From an uncultured Bacillus sp. (GTDB lineage: Bacteria > Bacillota > Bacilli > Bacillales > DSM-1321), in assembly GCA_934215995.1 (NCBI GenBank), contig CAKQBC010000107.1, forward strand, positions 1 through 7,596: a stretch of DNA of 7,596 nucleotides, in the 5' to 3' direction. Below the pieces are notes generated by a model. That model ran no database searches. It was not told where the DNA came from and saw nothing but the letters and a program-made list of their open reading frames with translations. Below are positions 1 through 6,358 of this stretch, one piece after another (position 1 is the stretch's first letter; each line of letters starts with the position of its first letter). Both the position numbers and the translations under genes were made by a program.

Positions 1-1
1 G

Positions 2-505
2 ATTGACATCAGGCAAGGCGAAGGGGCCTATGTATGCGGGTTCGATTCCTCCAAGCTGCTGAACCAAGCCTTCCTGCCTGTAAGGGAAAAGGATGTGGCT
101 GAATTATTCCAGGTCAGGAAGCTAATTGAACCTGGGATTGCGGAACTGGCCGCTGTCCACCGGTCCGACCGCCAGCTTCTGTTGATGAAGAAAACGCTTA
201 CTCTCACTGGCTGGCAGGAGGATTACGAATTTCACAGAATTATAGCCGAGTCATCCGGCAATGACATTGTCCTTCAGTTGATTCAGTTCATTTCTCAGTC
301 ACTAAAGAGCGGCATGGAGAATCTGTACGATCACATTTCAGCTAATCCCGAAGCGCTGGAGCTGATCAACACCCAGCATGCGGATCTCTATTTCCATATC
401 CAGAACCGCGATGGGCGGAAAGCGTATGAAACGATGTCCGAGCACCTGCAGGCGGTTGAAAAGCTATTTAATAAACATGTGATACAGGAACAATTTTTTG
501 CATAA
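2..505 (+). CDS. GntR/FadR-family transcriptional regulator with FCD domain, 5'-truncated by window edge
   Basis: The frame is open from base 2, so the gene begins outside the window. The first visible residues (IDIRQGEGAYV) match the beta-wing that ends a GntR winged helix. An FCD ligand-binding domain follows, with the characteristic ELFQVRKLIEPGIAELAA helix, an FHRIIAESSGN motif and a C-terminal helix pair. The four residues that bind metal in FCD proteins are present: Asp at 221-223, His at 233-235, His at 377-379 and His at 443-445. The GTG at 95 is an internal codon, not the start, because homology continues upstream of it. The segment between the first FCD helix and the Asp ligand looks about 12 residues shorter than usual. 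The gene sits 44 nt upstream of the glcE start on the same strand, so it is probably the local regulator, responding to a hydroxy-acid effector such as glycolate or lactate. Family assignment is firm; the effector is inferred. Confidence 0.88.
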   Translation: MDIRQGEGAYVCGFDSSKLLNQAFLPVREKDVAELFQVRKLIEPGIAELAAVHRSDRQLLLMKKTLTLTGWQEDYEFHRIIAESSGNDIVLQLIQFISQSLKSGMENLYDHISANPEALELINTQHADLYFHIQNRDGRKAYETMSEHLQAVEKLFNKHVIQEQFFA

Positions 506-519
506 TTTACGAAACAGTG

Positions 520-533
520 TTTGTTATTACAAA
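520..533. promoter_or_regulatory. candidate operator: TTTGT-TATT-ACAAA inverted repeat
   Basis: Five-base arms TTTGT and ACAAA flank a 4-nt centre in the short gap between the regulator gene and glcE. The inner TTGT/ACAA halves resemble the TNGT...ACNA half-sites reported for FadR-type GntR regulators, although the spacing is 4 rather than 3. The repeat lies just ahead of the glcE ribosome binding site, where binding would block transcription entering glcE. I see no convincing -35/-10 pair within the 44 nt, so the operon promoter may lie inside or before the regulator gene. The repeat is short enough to arise by chance. Confidence 0.3.
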
Positions 534-534
534 A

Positions 535-541
535 CAAGGGG
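535..541 (+). promoter_or_regulatory. ribosome binding site deciding the glcE start
   Basis: CAAGGGG ends 8 nt before ATG 550, a good Shine-Dalgarno position. It lies downstream of the alternative in-frame GTG at 517 and so argues against that longer start. Confidence 0.7.
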
Positions 542-549
542 TGTTTTTT

Positions 550-1860
550 ATGAGGGGAGCGGAGTTGAAACAAAGCCTAATCGAATGGATTGCCGAGGAA
601 AAGATGCATGAAGCGGAAGCGGATCCTGTATACGGAAACGGAGGGGCAATCACAATCCGCCCGACCACTGAGGAAGAAATCATCGCAATCGTCCACTACG
701 CAAACCGTAACGGCAAGAAAGTCATCGTTGAAGGCGGCGGGACAAAGAAAGGATTCGGAGGGTTGGCTGAGACTGCCGACATTTGCCTGTCGCTTGCGGA
801 TTATACAGGGATCATTGAACATGTACCCGGAGATATGACAATCACGGTGAAAGCAGGGACACCGTTCAAGGATGTCCAGCGCTATCTGGCGGGCTTCAAT
901 CAAATGATTGCGATGGATCCCTTTGCGGGCGACCAATCGACGGTCGGCGGAATCATCGCCGCTAACGACAGCGGCCCGAAAAGGCTGGGATATGGCTCTG
1001 CCCGTGATTCCGTCATCGGTATGCGGCTCGTCTATCCTGATGGGAAAATGATCCGGGCAGGCGGGAAAGTGGTCAAAAATGTAGCTGGCTACGATATGAA
1101 TAAGCTGTTCATCGGCTCGATGGGAACATTGGCTGTCATGACTGAAATTTCGTTGAAGCTGCGGCCGATTGCGAAGTACGCAAGCACGGCTGTTATCCGG
1201 ATTCCGAATCCAACGCTTGAATCAATGAAGCAGTTCGCGGTAAGGCTCCTTGATTCGATGGTCGAGCCGGTAGCCTTTGAAGTATTGTCGCCGTCGCTTG
1301 CGCTGAAATTGACGGGCAAGGAGGCCTACACGTTTGTCGTTGCGTTCGAGGATGTCGAATCGTCAGTCATCTACCAGGAACAATTTACGCAAAATCTGGT
1401 CCCGGATGGAACAGAAATTGATTTTCTAAGAGGGGATGACCTGGAGTTATTCTGGAATGCCTTCTATGCCGCATACCCGCACATCAATCAAGGGAATGTA
1501 GGGATTGTATTGAAATTCGGCTCGAAGAACATGGACGTGTTGAAAATGATCTTGGCATCGGTAAAAGCAGCAAAGAAGAATGGTGTCGAAATCCTTGCAC
1601 ATGGAGGCTTGGGCCATGGCATCGGGCAATTGATCATAAGTGGGGAGACAGGGAAAATACGGGAAGCTGCATCAGAACTCAGGAAGGAAGCTGACTCGCT
1701 CGGCGGGTATGCAATCGTCAAACAGGCTCCGTACAAGGAAAGGCTCCAATTCAATCCATGGGGCGATACACCTGTATACCAGTTCCTATTGCAGGGAATC
1801 AAGGAGAAAATCGACCCTAATCATGTGCTGAACCATAAGAGATTTGTGGGAGGGATATAG
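550..1860 (+). CDS. glcE: glycolate oxidase/dehydrogenase FAD-binding subunit, GlcE-like
   Basis: This 436-aa protein is of the FAD-binding type 4 (VAO/PCMH fold) family. The N-terminal FAD domain shows the pyrophosphate loop EGGGTKKGFGG (residues 61-71), STVGGIIAANDSG (130-142) and GGKVVKNVAGYDMNKLFIGSMGTL (171-194). The KNVAGYD string is typical of GlcE-type subunits. The C-terminal part has HGGLGHG in place of the HxGDGNxH metal motif and lacks the GEHG motif, so it is probably the accessory flavin subunit rather than the catalytic one. At 436 aa it is longer than the roughly 350-aa E. coli GlcE. ATG 550 is chosen over GTG 517 because the ribosome binding site lies between them. It is the first gene of a three-gene block, ending 1 nt before glcF. 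Its role is inferred from family and neighbours: part of the complex moving electrons from glycolate or a related 2-hydroxyacid to quinone at the inner face of the membrane. A D-lactate or other hydroxyacid substrate is possible. Confidence 0.85.
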   Translation: MRGAELKQSLIEWIAEEKMHEAEADPVYGNGGAITIRPTTEEEIIAIVHYANRNGKKVIVEGGGTKKGFGGLAETADICLSLADYTGIIEHVPGDMTITVKAGTPFKDVQRYLAGFNQMIAMDPFAGDQSTVGGIIAANDSGPKRLGYGSARDSVIGMRLVYPDGKMIRAGGKVVKNVAGYDMNKLFIGSMGTLAVMTEISLKLRPIAKYASTAVIRIPNPTLESMKQFAVRLLDSMVEPVAFEVLSPSLALKLTGKEAYTFVVAFEDVESSVIYQEQFTQNLVPDGTEIDFLRGDDLELFWNAFYAAYPHINQGNVGIVLKFGSKNMDVLKMILASVKAAKKNGVEILAHGGLGHGIGQLIISGETGKIREAASELRKEADSLGGYAIVKQAPYKERLQFNPWGDTPVYQFLLQGIKEKIDPNHVLNHKRFVGGI

Positions 1861-1861
1861 G

Positions 1862-3202
1862 ATGAATGCGAAAACGAGCGAATTGCCATGCAGCCAAGGG
1901 TTAGGCAATTATTTATGGAACGATCCGCCTGATGAAAACAAATGGGCTGATTGCGTCCATTGCGGAATGTGCCTGGAATCATGCCCAACGTATGAAATTA
2001 CCGGCCAGGAGCAGCATTCCCCGAGGGGACGCGTCCACTTGATCAAAAGTGTAGCCGAAGGAAAGCTTGAAGTGAATGAGCAGTTTATGGACCCTGTGTT
2101 CGCTTGCCTTGATTGCCGCGCCTGTACGACTGCATGCCCGGCCGATGTCGATGTGGGCGGGCTAATTGAAGAGGCCCGCGGGCAAGTCCGCCAGGCGATG
2201 CCTTTGACAGGCTGGAAGGGCGCAGTCAATAAGCTCTTCCTGAAAGGGCTGTTCCCTCATCAAAAAAGGCTTCAAACGGTTGGCGGATTGCTGAAATTTT
2301 ACCAAAAAAGCGGGCTTCAGAAGGTGGCGCGCAAGACAGGCGTCATGAACATCATGCCGAAGCATTTGGTTGAGATGGAAGCGATCATGCCTGCCGTGAA
2401 CACGCCTGTGCGCAAAGTCTATAAGGACCAGGACGTCATTAAGGCCAAAGGGGAAAGCAAGGCGGAAGTCGCTTTCATGACAGGCTGCATCATGGATGTA
2501 ATGTTCAGCGACATCAACCATGCAACGATTAATGTGCTGACGCGGAATGGCAACGATGTGAGGATTCCGAAAAAACAGACGTGCTGCGGTGCGCTCCATG
2601 TCCATGCCGGGGACAGGGACACTGGGAGAAAGCTTGCGAAGCAGAATATTGAAGCATTCGAGGAATCCGGGAAAATTGTCATCAATTCGGCTGGCTGCGG
2701 CTGCATGCTGAAAGAGTACAAAGAGCTGTTCAAGGAAGACCCGGAATGGTACGGACGGGCTGAAGCTTTTTCCGAAAAAGTCGAGGATATCTCGAAGTAT
2801 TTGTATGATACAGGCTATGAGGTGCCGAAAGCGGAAATCAAGACAAAGATCACGTATCATGATGCCTGCCATCTTGCCCACGGGCAAGGGATCCGCGAAC
2901 AGCCGCGCGACATATTGCTCAATATCCCGGGAGTGGAAATGGTCCATATGCCGAATTCGGACAGATGCTGCGGAAGCGCCGGCATCTATAACATCACCAA
3001 CCCGGAAATGGCCGGAGAGGTGCTGGAAAACAAAATGGCGAACGTGCCGGATGATGTGGAAATGATCTCGATGGGCAACCCGGGCTGCATGCTGCAGATG
3101 GCGATGGGCGTCAAGAAATACGGGCGCAGCCAGAAGATTGTCCACACGGTGCAATTGCTTGACTGGGCTTACCAGAAGGAAGAACAGGAGGCGAAGTCAT
3201 GA
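1862..3202 (+). CDS. glcF: glycolate oxidase/dehydrogenase iron-sulfur subunit, GlcF-like
   Basis: This 446-aa protein has two CxxCxxCxxxCP ferredoxin motifs near the N-terminus, at C31/C34/C37/C41 and C82/C85/C88/C92, for two [4Fe-4S] clusters. They are followed by two CCG (cysteine-rich) domains. The first has TGC, then QTCCGALHVHAG, then SAGCGCM. The second has YHDACHLAHGQG, then DRCCGSAG, then GNPGCM. This order is the standard GlcF layout, shared with the heterodisulfide reductase HdrB type. ATG 1862 is preferred to the in-frame TTG at 1844: the purine-rich GGGAGGGA (1848-1855) sits 6 nt ahead of it, and the longer form would place it inside the coding region. The gene starts 1 nt after glcE stops and overlaps glcD by the ATGA at 3199-3202, which suggests translational coupling. 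The subunit should relay electrons from the flavin subunits to the quinone pool. LutA-type lactate proteins also have CCG domains but lack the ferredoxin part, so GlcF is the better fit. Confidence 0.93.
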   Translation: MNAKTSELPCSQGLGNYLWNDPPDENKWADCVHCGMCLESCPTYEITGQEQHSPRGRVHLIKSVAEGKLEVNEQFMDPVFACLDCRACTTACPADVDVGGLIEEARGQVRQAMPLTGWKGAVNKLFLKGLFPHQKRLQTVGGLLKFYQKSGLQKVARKTGVMNIMPKHLVEMEAIMPAVNTPVRKVYKDQDVIKAKGESKAEVAFMTGCIMDVMFSDINHATINVLTRNGNDVRIPKKQTCCGALHVHAGDRDTGRKLAKQNIEAFEESGKIVINSAGCGCMLKEYKELFKEDPEWYGRAEAFSEKVEDISKYLYDTGYEVPKAEIKTKITYHDACHLAHGQGIREQPRDILLNIPGVEMVHMPNSDRCCGSAGIYNITNPEMAGEVLENKMANVPDDVEMISMGNPGCMLQMAMGVKKYGRSQKIVHTVQLLDWAYQKEEQEAKS

Positions 3203-4668
3203 AGAAAAGGAAACTGGCCACGAAGGATGTCCATATTCTCAGGCTCGCTGAAATCGTCGGCGGCGAGCGTTCGATCCTTTATAAAAAAGAGGACCTGATT
3301 GCGTATGACTGCGACGGATTCACAATCCATAAGCATTTGCCGAAAGCGGTTGTTTTCCCGAAAAATACCGAGGAAGTGTCGAAGCTCTGCAAATATTGCA
3401 CCGACCATAAGCTGCCGTTTTTGGCAAGGGGAGCCGGGACTGGCTTGAGCGGCGGCGCTGTGCCCCTGAACGGGGAAGTCATCATCAGCCTGGTGAGGAT
3501 GAAGCGCTTGCTGAGCGTTGATTTCGAAAACAGGCGGGCTGTGGTCGAGCCTGGGTTCGTCAATCTGAAGCTGACCAACTCGATTGCCGATAAAGGCTAT
3601 TATTACGCGCCCGATCCGTCCAGCCAGGCGTGTTGCACAATCGGCGGAAATGTAGCTGAAAATGCCGGCGGTGCCCATTGTTTGAAGTATGGCGTGACAA
3701 CCAATCACATCCTCGGCTTGGAGCTTGTCCTTCCGAATGGCGATGTGCTGAATATCGGCGAGGAAGGGATACCGGACCTTCCGGGATATGACTTGCTTGG
3801 TTTGGTGACAGGTTCGGAAGGGACGCTCGGCATCGTCACAAAAATCATCGTGCGCATCCTGAAAAACCCGGAAGCGAAACAGACGGTGCTGGCTTATTTC
3901 GACCGGGTGGAAGACGGCAGCCAGGCGGTTTCTGACATTATATCGGCTGGGATCGTGCCGGCTGCTCTGGAAATGATGGATAAGACGGCGATTGAAGGCG
4001 TCGAGGCAGCTGCATTCCCGGTCGGCCACCCGCTTGATATCGAAGCGGTCTTGCTAATAGAAGTGGATGGCATTTCCGCTGGCATCGACGAACAGATCAA
4101 CCAGATTCTTGATGTTTGCCGAAAATGGAATGTCCGCAGCGTCCGTGCTGCCGAATCGGAAGCCGAACGAGCCAGATGGTGGGCCAACCGGAAAACAGGG
4201 TTCGGCGCCATGGGGGCGATATCTCCGGACTATCTCGTTCAGGACGGGGTCATTCCGAGAAGCAAGCTGCCTGAAGTGCTGAACCGGATCAATGAAATCA
4301 GCCTGCAGTATGGCCTGAGGATTGCCAATATTTTTCACGCCGGGGACGGCAACCTGCATCCGCTTGTCCTGTTCGATGCACGGATTCCGGGCGATACAGA
4401 GAAAGCGGTGGAAGCCGGAAGCGCCTGCTTGAAGGCGTGTGCCGATGTAGGAGGTTCGATTACAGGCGAGCATGGGGTAGGCATCGAGAAGCGCGAAGAA
4501 ATGCGGTTTGTTTTCAATGAGGAAGAAATCCAGGCCCAGACGGATGTCAGGGAAGTTTTCAATCCGGAAAACCTGATGAATGCCGGCAAGCTGTTCCCGT
4601 CGCCAGGTAAGTGTGTCGAGGTCAAGCGGGAAATAAAGGCGGCGCTGATGGAAGGCAATGTGAGCTAA
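3199..4668 (+). CDS. glcD: glycolate oxidase/dehydrogenase catalytic subunit, GlcD-like FAD-linked 2-hydroxyacid dehydrogenase
   Basis: This 489-aa protein is close to the usual GlcD length (470-499). The FAD-binding type 4 domain has RGAGTGLSGGAV (77-87) and IGGNVAENAGGAHCLKYG (starting at 148). The C-terminal FAD-oxidase domain has HAGDGNLHPL (380-389) and ITGEHGVGIEK (421-431). H380, H387 and E424 correspond to the metal ligands, and H425 to the catalytic His, known from the related D-2-hydroxyglutarate dehydrogenase structures. All are intact, so the enzyme should be active. The AGGAGG at 3186-3191 stands 7 nt before the ATG, which overlaps the glcF stop. With GlcE and GlcF it should convert glycolate to glyoxylate. 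Substrate choice within this family (glycolate, D-lactate, D-2-hydroxyglutarate) cannot be fixed from motifs; the complete glcE-glcF-glcD set favours glycolate. Confidence 0.93.
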   Translation: MKKRKLATKDVHILRLAEIVGGERSILYKKEDLIAYDCDGFTIHKHLPKAVVFPKNTEEVSKLCKYCTDHKLPFLARGAGTGLSGGAVPLNGEVIISLVRMKRLLSVDFENRRAVVEPGFVNLKLTNSIADKGYYYAPDPSSQACCTIGGNVAENAGGAHCLKYGVTTNHILGLELVLPNGDVLNIGEEGIPDLPGYDLLGLVTGSEGTLGIVTKIIVRILKNPEAKQTVLAYFDRVEDGSQAVSDIISAGIVPAALEMMDKTAIEGVEAAAFPVGHPLDIEAVLLIEVDGISAGIDEQINQILDVCRKWNVRSVRAAESEAERARWWANRKTGFGAMGAISPDYLVQDGVIPRSKLPEVLNRINEISLQYGLRIANIFHAGDGNLHPLVLFDARIPGDTEKAVEAGSACLKACADVGGSITGEHGVGIEKREEMRFVFNEEEIQAQTDVREVFNPENLMNAGKLFPSPGKCVEVKREIKAALMEGNVS

Positions 4669-4685
4669 TGTATGAAGTGAAACAA

Positions 4686-4709
4686 CAATCAGCAGCGGGC
4701 TGCTGATTG
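4686..4709 (+). other. perfect 10-bp stem-loop downstream of glcD
   Basis: CAATCAGCAG, loop CGGG, then CTGCTGATTG form a perfect 10-bp stem 17 nt after the glcD stop. The following bases are CTATAAATAAA rather than a T-run, so it is not a standard intrinsic terminator. It may be a weak terminator, or a 3'-end stabiliser that separates glcEFD mRNA from the next gene. Confidence 0.6.
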
Positions 4710-4716
4710 CTATAAA
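4708..4716 (+). promoter_or_regulatory. possible extended -10 promoter for the FAH-family gene
   Basis: TGCTATAAA fits an extended -10 element (TGnTATAAT with one mismatch). No recognisable -35 is present 16-18 nt upstream, where the stem-loop sits. Transcription would start near 4723, leaving a leader of about 34 nt before the ATG. It is weak evidence, but it would let the downstream gene be expressed apart from the glc genes. Confidence 0.25.
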
Positions 4717-4719
4717 TAA

Positions 4720-4739
4720 AGGGGCTGAAAAAAGCCTCT
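4720..4739 (+). other. small hairpin in the leader of the FAH-family gene
   Basis: AGGGGCT, loop GAAAAA, then AGCCTCT form a 7-bp stem with one G-U pair, ending 3 nt before the AGGAGG ribosome binding site. It does not cover the ribosome binding site. A short stem like this may be incidental. Confidence 0.3.
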
Positions 4740-4756
4740 ACCAGGAGGATGAGTCG

Positions 4757-5542
4757 ATGAAATTCGCAAGGTTTACAGTAGGTTCTGATGTATATAATGG
4801 AGTATTGGACGGAGAACAGGTAAAGGCAATCGATGGTGACATGTTTGGTGAATGGAGCTATAGCGGGAAAACGTTTGAGAAAGATGAAGTGACGTTCCTG
4901 GCTCCGCTTAAGCCGAATCAAGTGATTGGCATAGGTGCCAATTATGTCACGAAAACAGAGGATTTGCCTGACGAAATACCAGCTATTCCCGTCTTCTTTT
5001 ACAAGCCGGTATCCTCGGTCATCGGTCCGGAGGAAGCGATTCTTATTCCGGAAGGGATTAATGAAGTGAAGTTTGAATCGGAGCTTGCCGTTGTGATCGG
5101 GAAGCAAGGGCGCAACATAGAGGAAGAAGATGTGCTTGATTACATCTTCGGCTACACAATTGGCAATGATGTGACGGCACCCCAATATTTCCACCAGGAC
5201 GGCCATTGGACAATCGGCAAGTCATTCGACACGTTTACACCGCTTGGGCCTGTGATTGAAACGGAGCTTGATCCTGATACTGTCAGGGTAAAAGCGAACC
5301 TGAACGGCGTCGAAAAGCAAAACAGCCCGACCGGGTTTATGATCGTGCCGCTTAAGAAAATGATTTCTTACTTATCAACTGTCATGACCCTGCAGCCGGG
5401 TGACGTCATCCTGACCGGAAGCCCTGCCGGTGCGGAATTCATCAAGGACGGCGATGTAATTGAGTGCCGGATTGAAGGGATCGGGACATTGGAGAATGTG
5501 TTGGCATCGGCACGGAAAAAAGATACTGCCGTAACTGTATAA
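4757..5542 (+). CDS. fumarylacetoacetate hydrolase (FAH) family protein
   Basis: This 261-aa protein has a short N-terminal domain and then the FAH catalytic fold. Visible motifs are VIGIGANY (56-63), PVFFYKP, the metal site KFESELAVVIGK (105-116, ligands E107 and E109), GNDVTA (136-141, ligand D138), HWTIGKSFDTFTPLGP (starting at 150) and VILTGSPAGA. AGGAGG at 4743-4748 lies 8 nt before the ATG. Members of this family hydrolyse, isomerise or decarboxylate 2-oxo acids such as oxaloacetate, acylpyruvates and homoprotocatechuate-pathway intermediates, so the substrate here is unknown. In well-studied members the lid sequence NYxxHxxE supplies a His-Glu catalytic dyad; here it reads NYVTKTED, with K66 at the His position and D69 at the Glu position. 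This may mean altered chemistry. It lies 88 nt downstream of glcD with a stem-loop between, so it may be partly co-expressed. A role in processing glyoxylate- or oxaloacetate-linked by-products is only a guess. Confidence 0.9.
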   Translation: MKFARFTVGSDVYNGVLDGEQVKAIDGDMFGEWSYSGKTFEKDEVTFLAPLKPNQVIGIGANYVTKTEDLPDEIPAIPVFFYKPVSSVIGPEEAILIPEGINEVKFESELAVVIGKQGRNIEEEDVLDYIFGYTIGNDVTAPQYFHQDGHWTIGKSFDTFTPLGPVIETELDPDTVRVKANLNGVEKQNSPTGFMIVPLKKMISYLSTVMTLQPGDVILTGSPAGAEFIKDGDVIECRIEGIGTLENVLASARKKDTAVTV

Positions 5543-5550
5543 TGTTATTT

Positions 5551-5585
5551 AAAGAATCCATTTGCTTCAAATGGGTTCTTTTTTT
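5551..5585 (+). terminator. Rho-independent terminator after the FAH-family gene
   Basis: The arms at 5551-5563 and 5569-5581 pair over 13 bp with a single T-G wobble, with a GCTTC loop. They run into seven T residues (5579-5585). It begins 8 nt after the stop codon and closes the metabolic transcript. Confidence 0.92.
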
Positions 5586-5683
5586 AAGGGTGAGAGCGGG
5601 TTAATAACCTGATGAAAGAAAAAACCGGCAAAGTGAGCGAAAAGAGACTGAAAATGAACGAAAGCCACTTCGAGATAAGTTAT
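5586..5683. other. intergenic stretch, no gene seen
   Basis: This is the upstream part of the 226-nt gap between the terminator and the promoter. It has no supported reading frame. It contains the short palindrome GGTTA-A-TAACC (5599-5609) and two near-identical purine-rich units, TGAGCGAAA (5634-5642) and TGAACGAAA (5656-5664). None of these has a clear function. Confidence 0.5.
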
Positions 5684-5735
5684 TGACAGAAAATTATATA
5701 AATTTTATTGACATATGACACCAAAAGTGTAAAAT
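5684..5735 (+). promoter_or_regulatory. sigma-A-type promoter for the membrane-protein cluster
   Basis: The best pair is TTGACA at 5708-5713 and TAAAAT at 5730-5735, with a 16-bp spacer. An A/T-only tract at 5691-5708 directly upstream could act as an UP element. A second TTGACA at 5684-5689 sits inside a repeated TTATTGACA (5681-5689 and 5705-5713) but has no matching -10. Transcription would start near 5742, giving a leader of about 70 nt. No other promoter this good is visible on the + strand after the terminator at 5585. Confidence 0.65.
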
Positions 5736-5741
5736 TACACT
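5726..5741. promoter_or_regulatory. candidate operator overlapping the -10: AGTGTAA-AA-TTACACT
   Basis: Seven-base arms AGTGTAA and TTACACT are separated by two bases. The -10 hexamer lies entirely inside, so a bound dimer would occlude RNA polymerase. A further related half-site, TGACAC, lies just upstream at 5716-5721. The XRE-type protein encoded two genes downstream is the obvious candidate binder and would then be autoregulatory, which is inference from position and symmetry. Confidence 0.5.
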
Positions 5742-5811
5742 AAGAAAACAGAATTTCTAAAATATACATATCTTATTCAGAAGGCAAACGCCTTGATCAG
5801 GGGGAAAAGGA

Positions 5812-6309
5812 ATGGAAGCAGAATTTTACGGTTATACAATCCCGCTTTGGGTATTCTTATTGATTTTGAGGTCGCCGGCGATCATTATATCCATGATCGG
5901 CCACTTAATTGTTGATTCACTTGTTTTGGCAGGCTGCTACTATCTTTACAAACGCGGGCCATCTCTTAAACTTTTCTATAAGAAACATATTTTTCGTGTT
6001 TGGTTATGGGGCGTTCTTGCTAATGTGATCGGAATCTTTATCTTTTATCTCCCGATACCATTCGACTTCATAGGGTCATTGCAGTATCAATGGGATAAGG
6101 CCCTGCAGTATGAACACTTCCTGCATCACTTGTTTGTATTCGTTTGTTTCTCCATGCTTATGTCAGCAGTGCTGGTTTTTGCATGTACTTATTTTTTCAC
6201 CTTCAGAGGGACAATATCGGATAGAAGAACGAGATTGAAGCTTGCGGCAACAATCACGCTGCTGACGGTTCCTTGGACATTAGTGACATACCGTATGCTT
6301 GCGTTTTGA
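5812..6309 (+). CDS. polytopic membrane protein, unrecognised family (copy 1)
   Basis: This 165-aa, very hydrophobic protein has about four or five membrane segments, roughly residues 10-19 with 24-46, 61-82, 107-129 and 143-160. I do not recognise the family. Its core at residues 30-74 reads as HLIVDSLVLAGCYY, then FYKKHIF, then VWLWGVLANVIG. That core is repeated in the protein starting at 7165: by hand alignment 27 of 45 positions are identical without a gap. Conserved polar residues within or next to membrane segments (D35, S36, K53, K58, H59) suggest a functional rather than purely structural core. A basic loop (DRRTRLK, 137-143) lies before the last segment. AGGGGG at 5799-5804 is 7 nt before the ATG. 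It is the first gene of a four-gene cluster with its own promoter. It has no signal peptidase site, enzyme motif or transporter signature that I can see. Confidence 0.82.
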   Translation: MEAEFYGYTIPLWVFLLILRSPAIIISMIGHLIVDSLVLAGCYYLYKRGPSLKLFYKKHIFRVWLWGVLANVIGIFIFYLPIPFDFIGSLQYQWDKALQYEHFLHHLFVFVCFSMLMSAVLVFACTYFFTFRGTISDRRTRLKLAATITLLTVPWTLVTYRMLAF

Positions 6310-6358
6310 TGCACTGGCGGCGGGCTGCAGTAAAAATATAGATTGAGAGGAATTGGCG

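Noticed and set aside
518..531. Possible CcpA cre site on the minus strand (TGTAATAACAAACA)
   Set aside because: The outer bases fit, but the central CG and a further consensus base do not match.
517..549. Longer glcE start at GTG 517
   Set aside because: The ribosome binding site at 535-541 lies downstream of it and is correctly placed for ATG 550. The extra residues have no family counterpart.
2162..3154. Long minus-strand reading frame (330 codons) opposite glcF
   Set aside because: It lies wholly antisense to a gene with unmistakable Fe-S and CCG motifs, has a His/Arg/Phe-rich composition typical of a shadow frame, and shows no recognisable domain.
3169..4029. Minus-strand reading frame (286 codons) opposite glcD
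   Set aside because: It is antisense to the conserved FAD domain of glcD, with no family motifs. It is explained by codon bias in the real gene.
4749..4760. Four-codon ATG AGT CGA TGA micro-frame overlapping the FAH-gene start
   Set aside because: Its ATG directly abuts the AGGAGG, too close for initiation. It is a chance product of the ribosome binding site and spacer.
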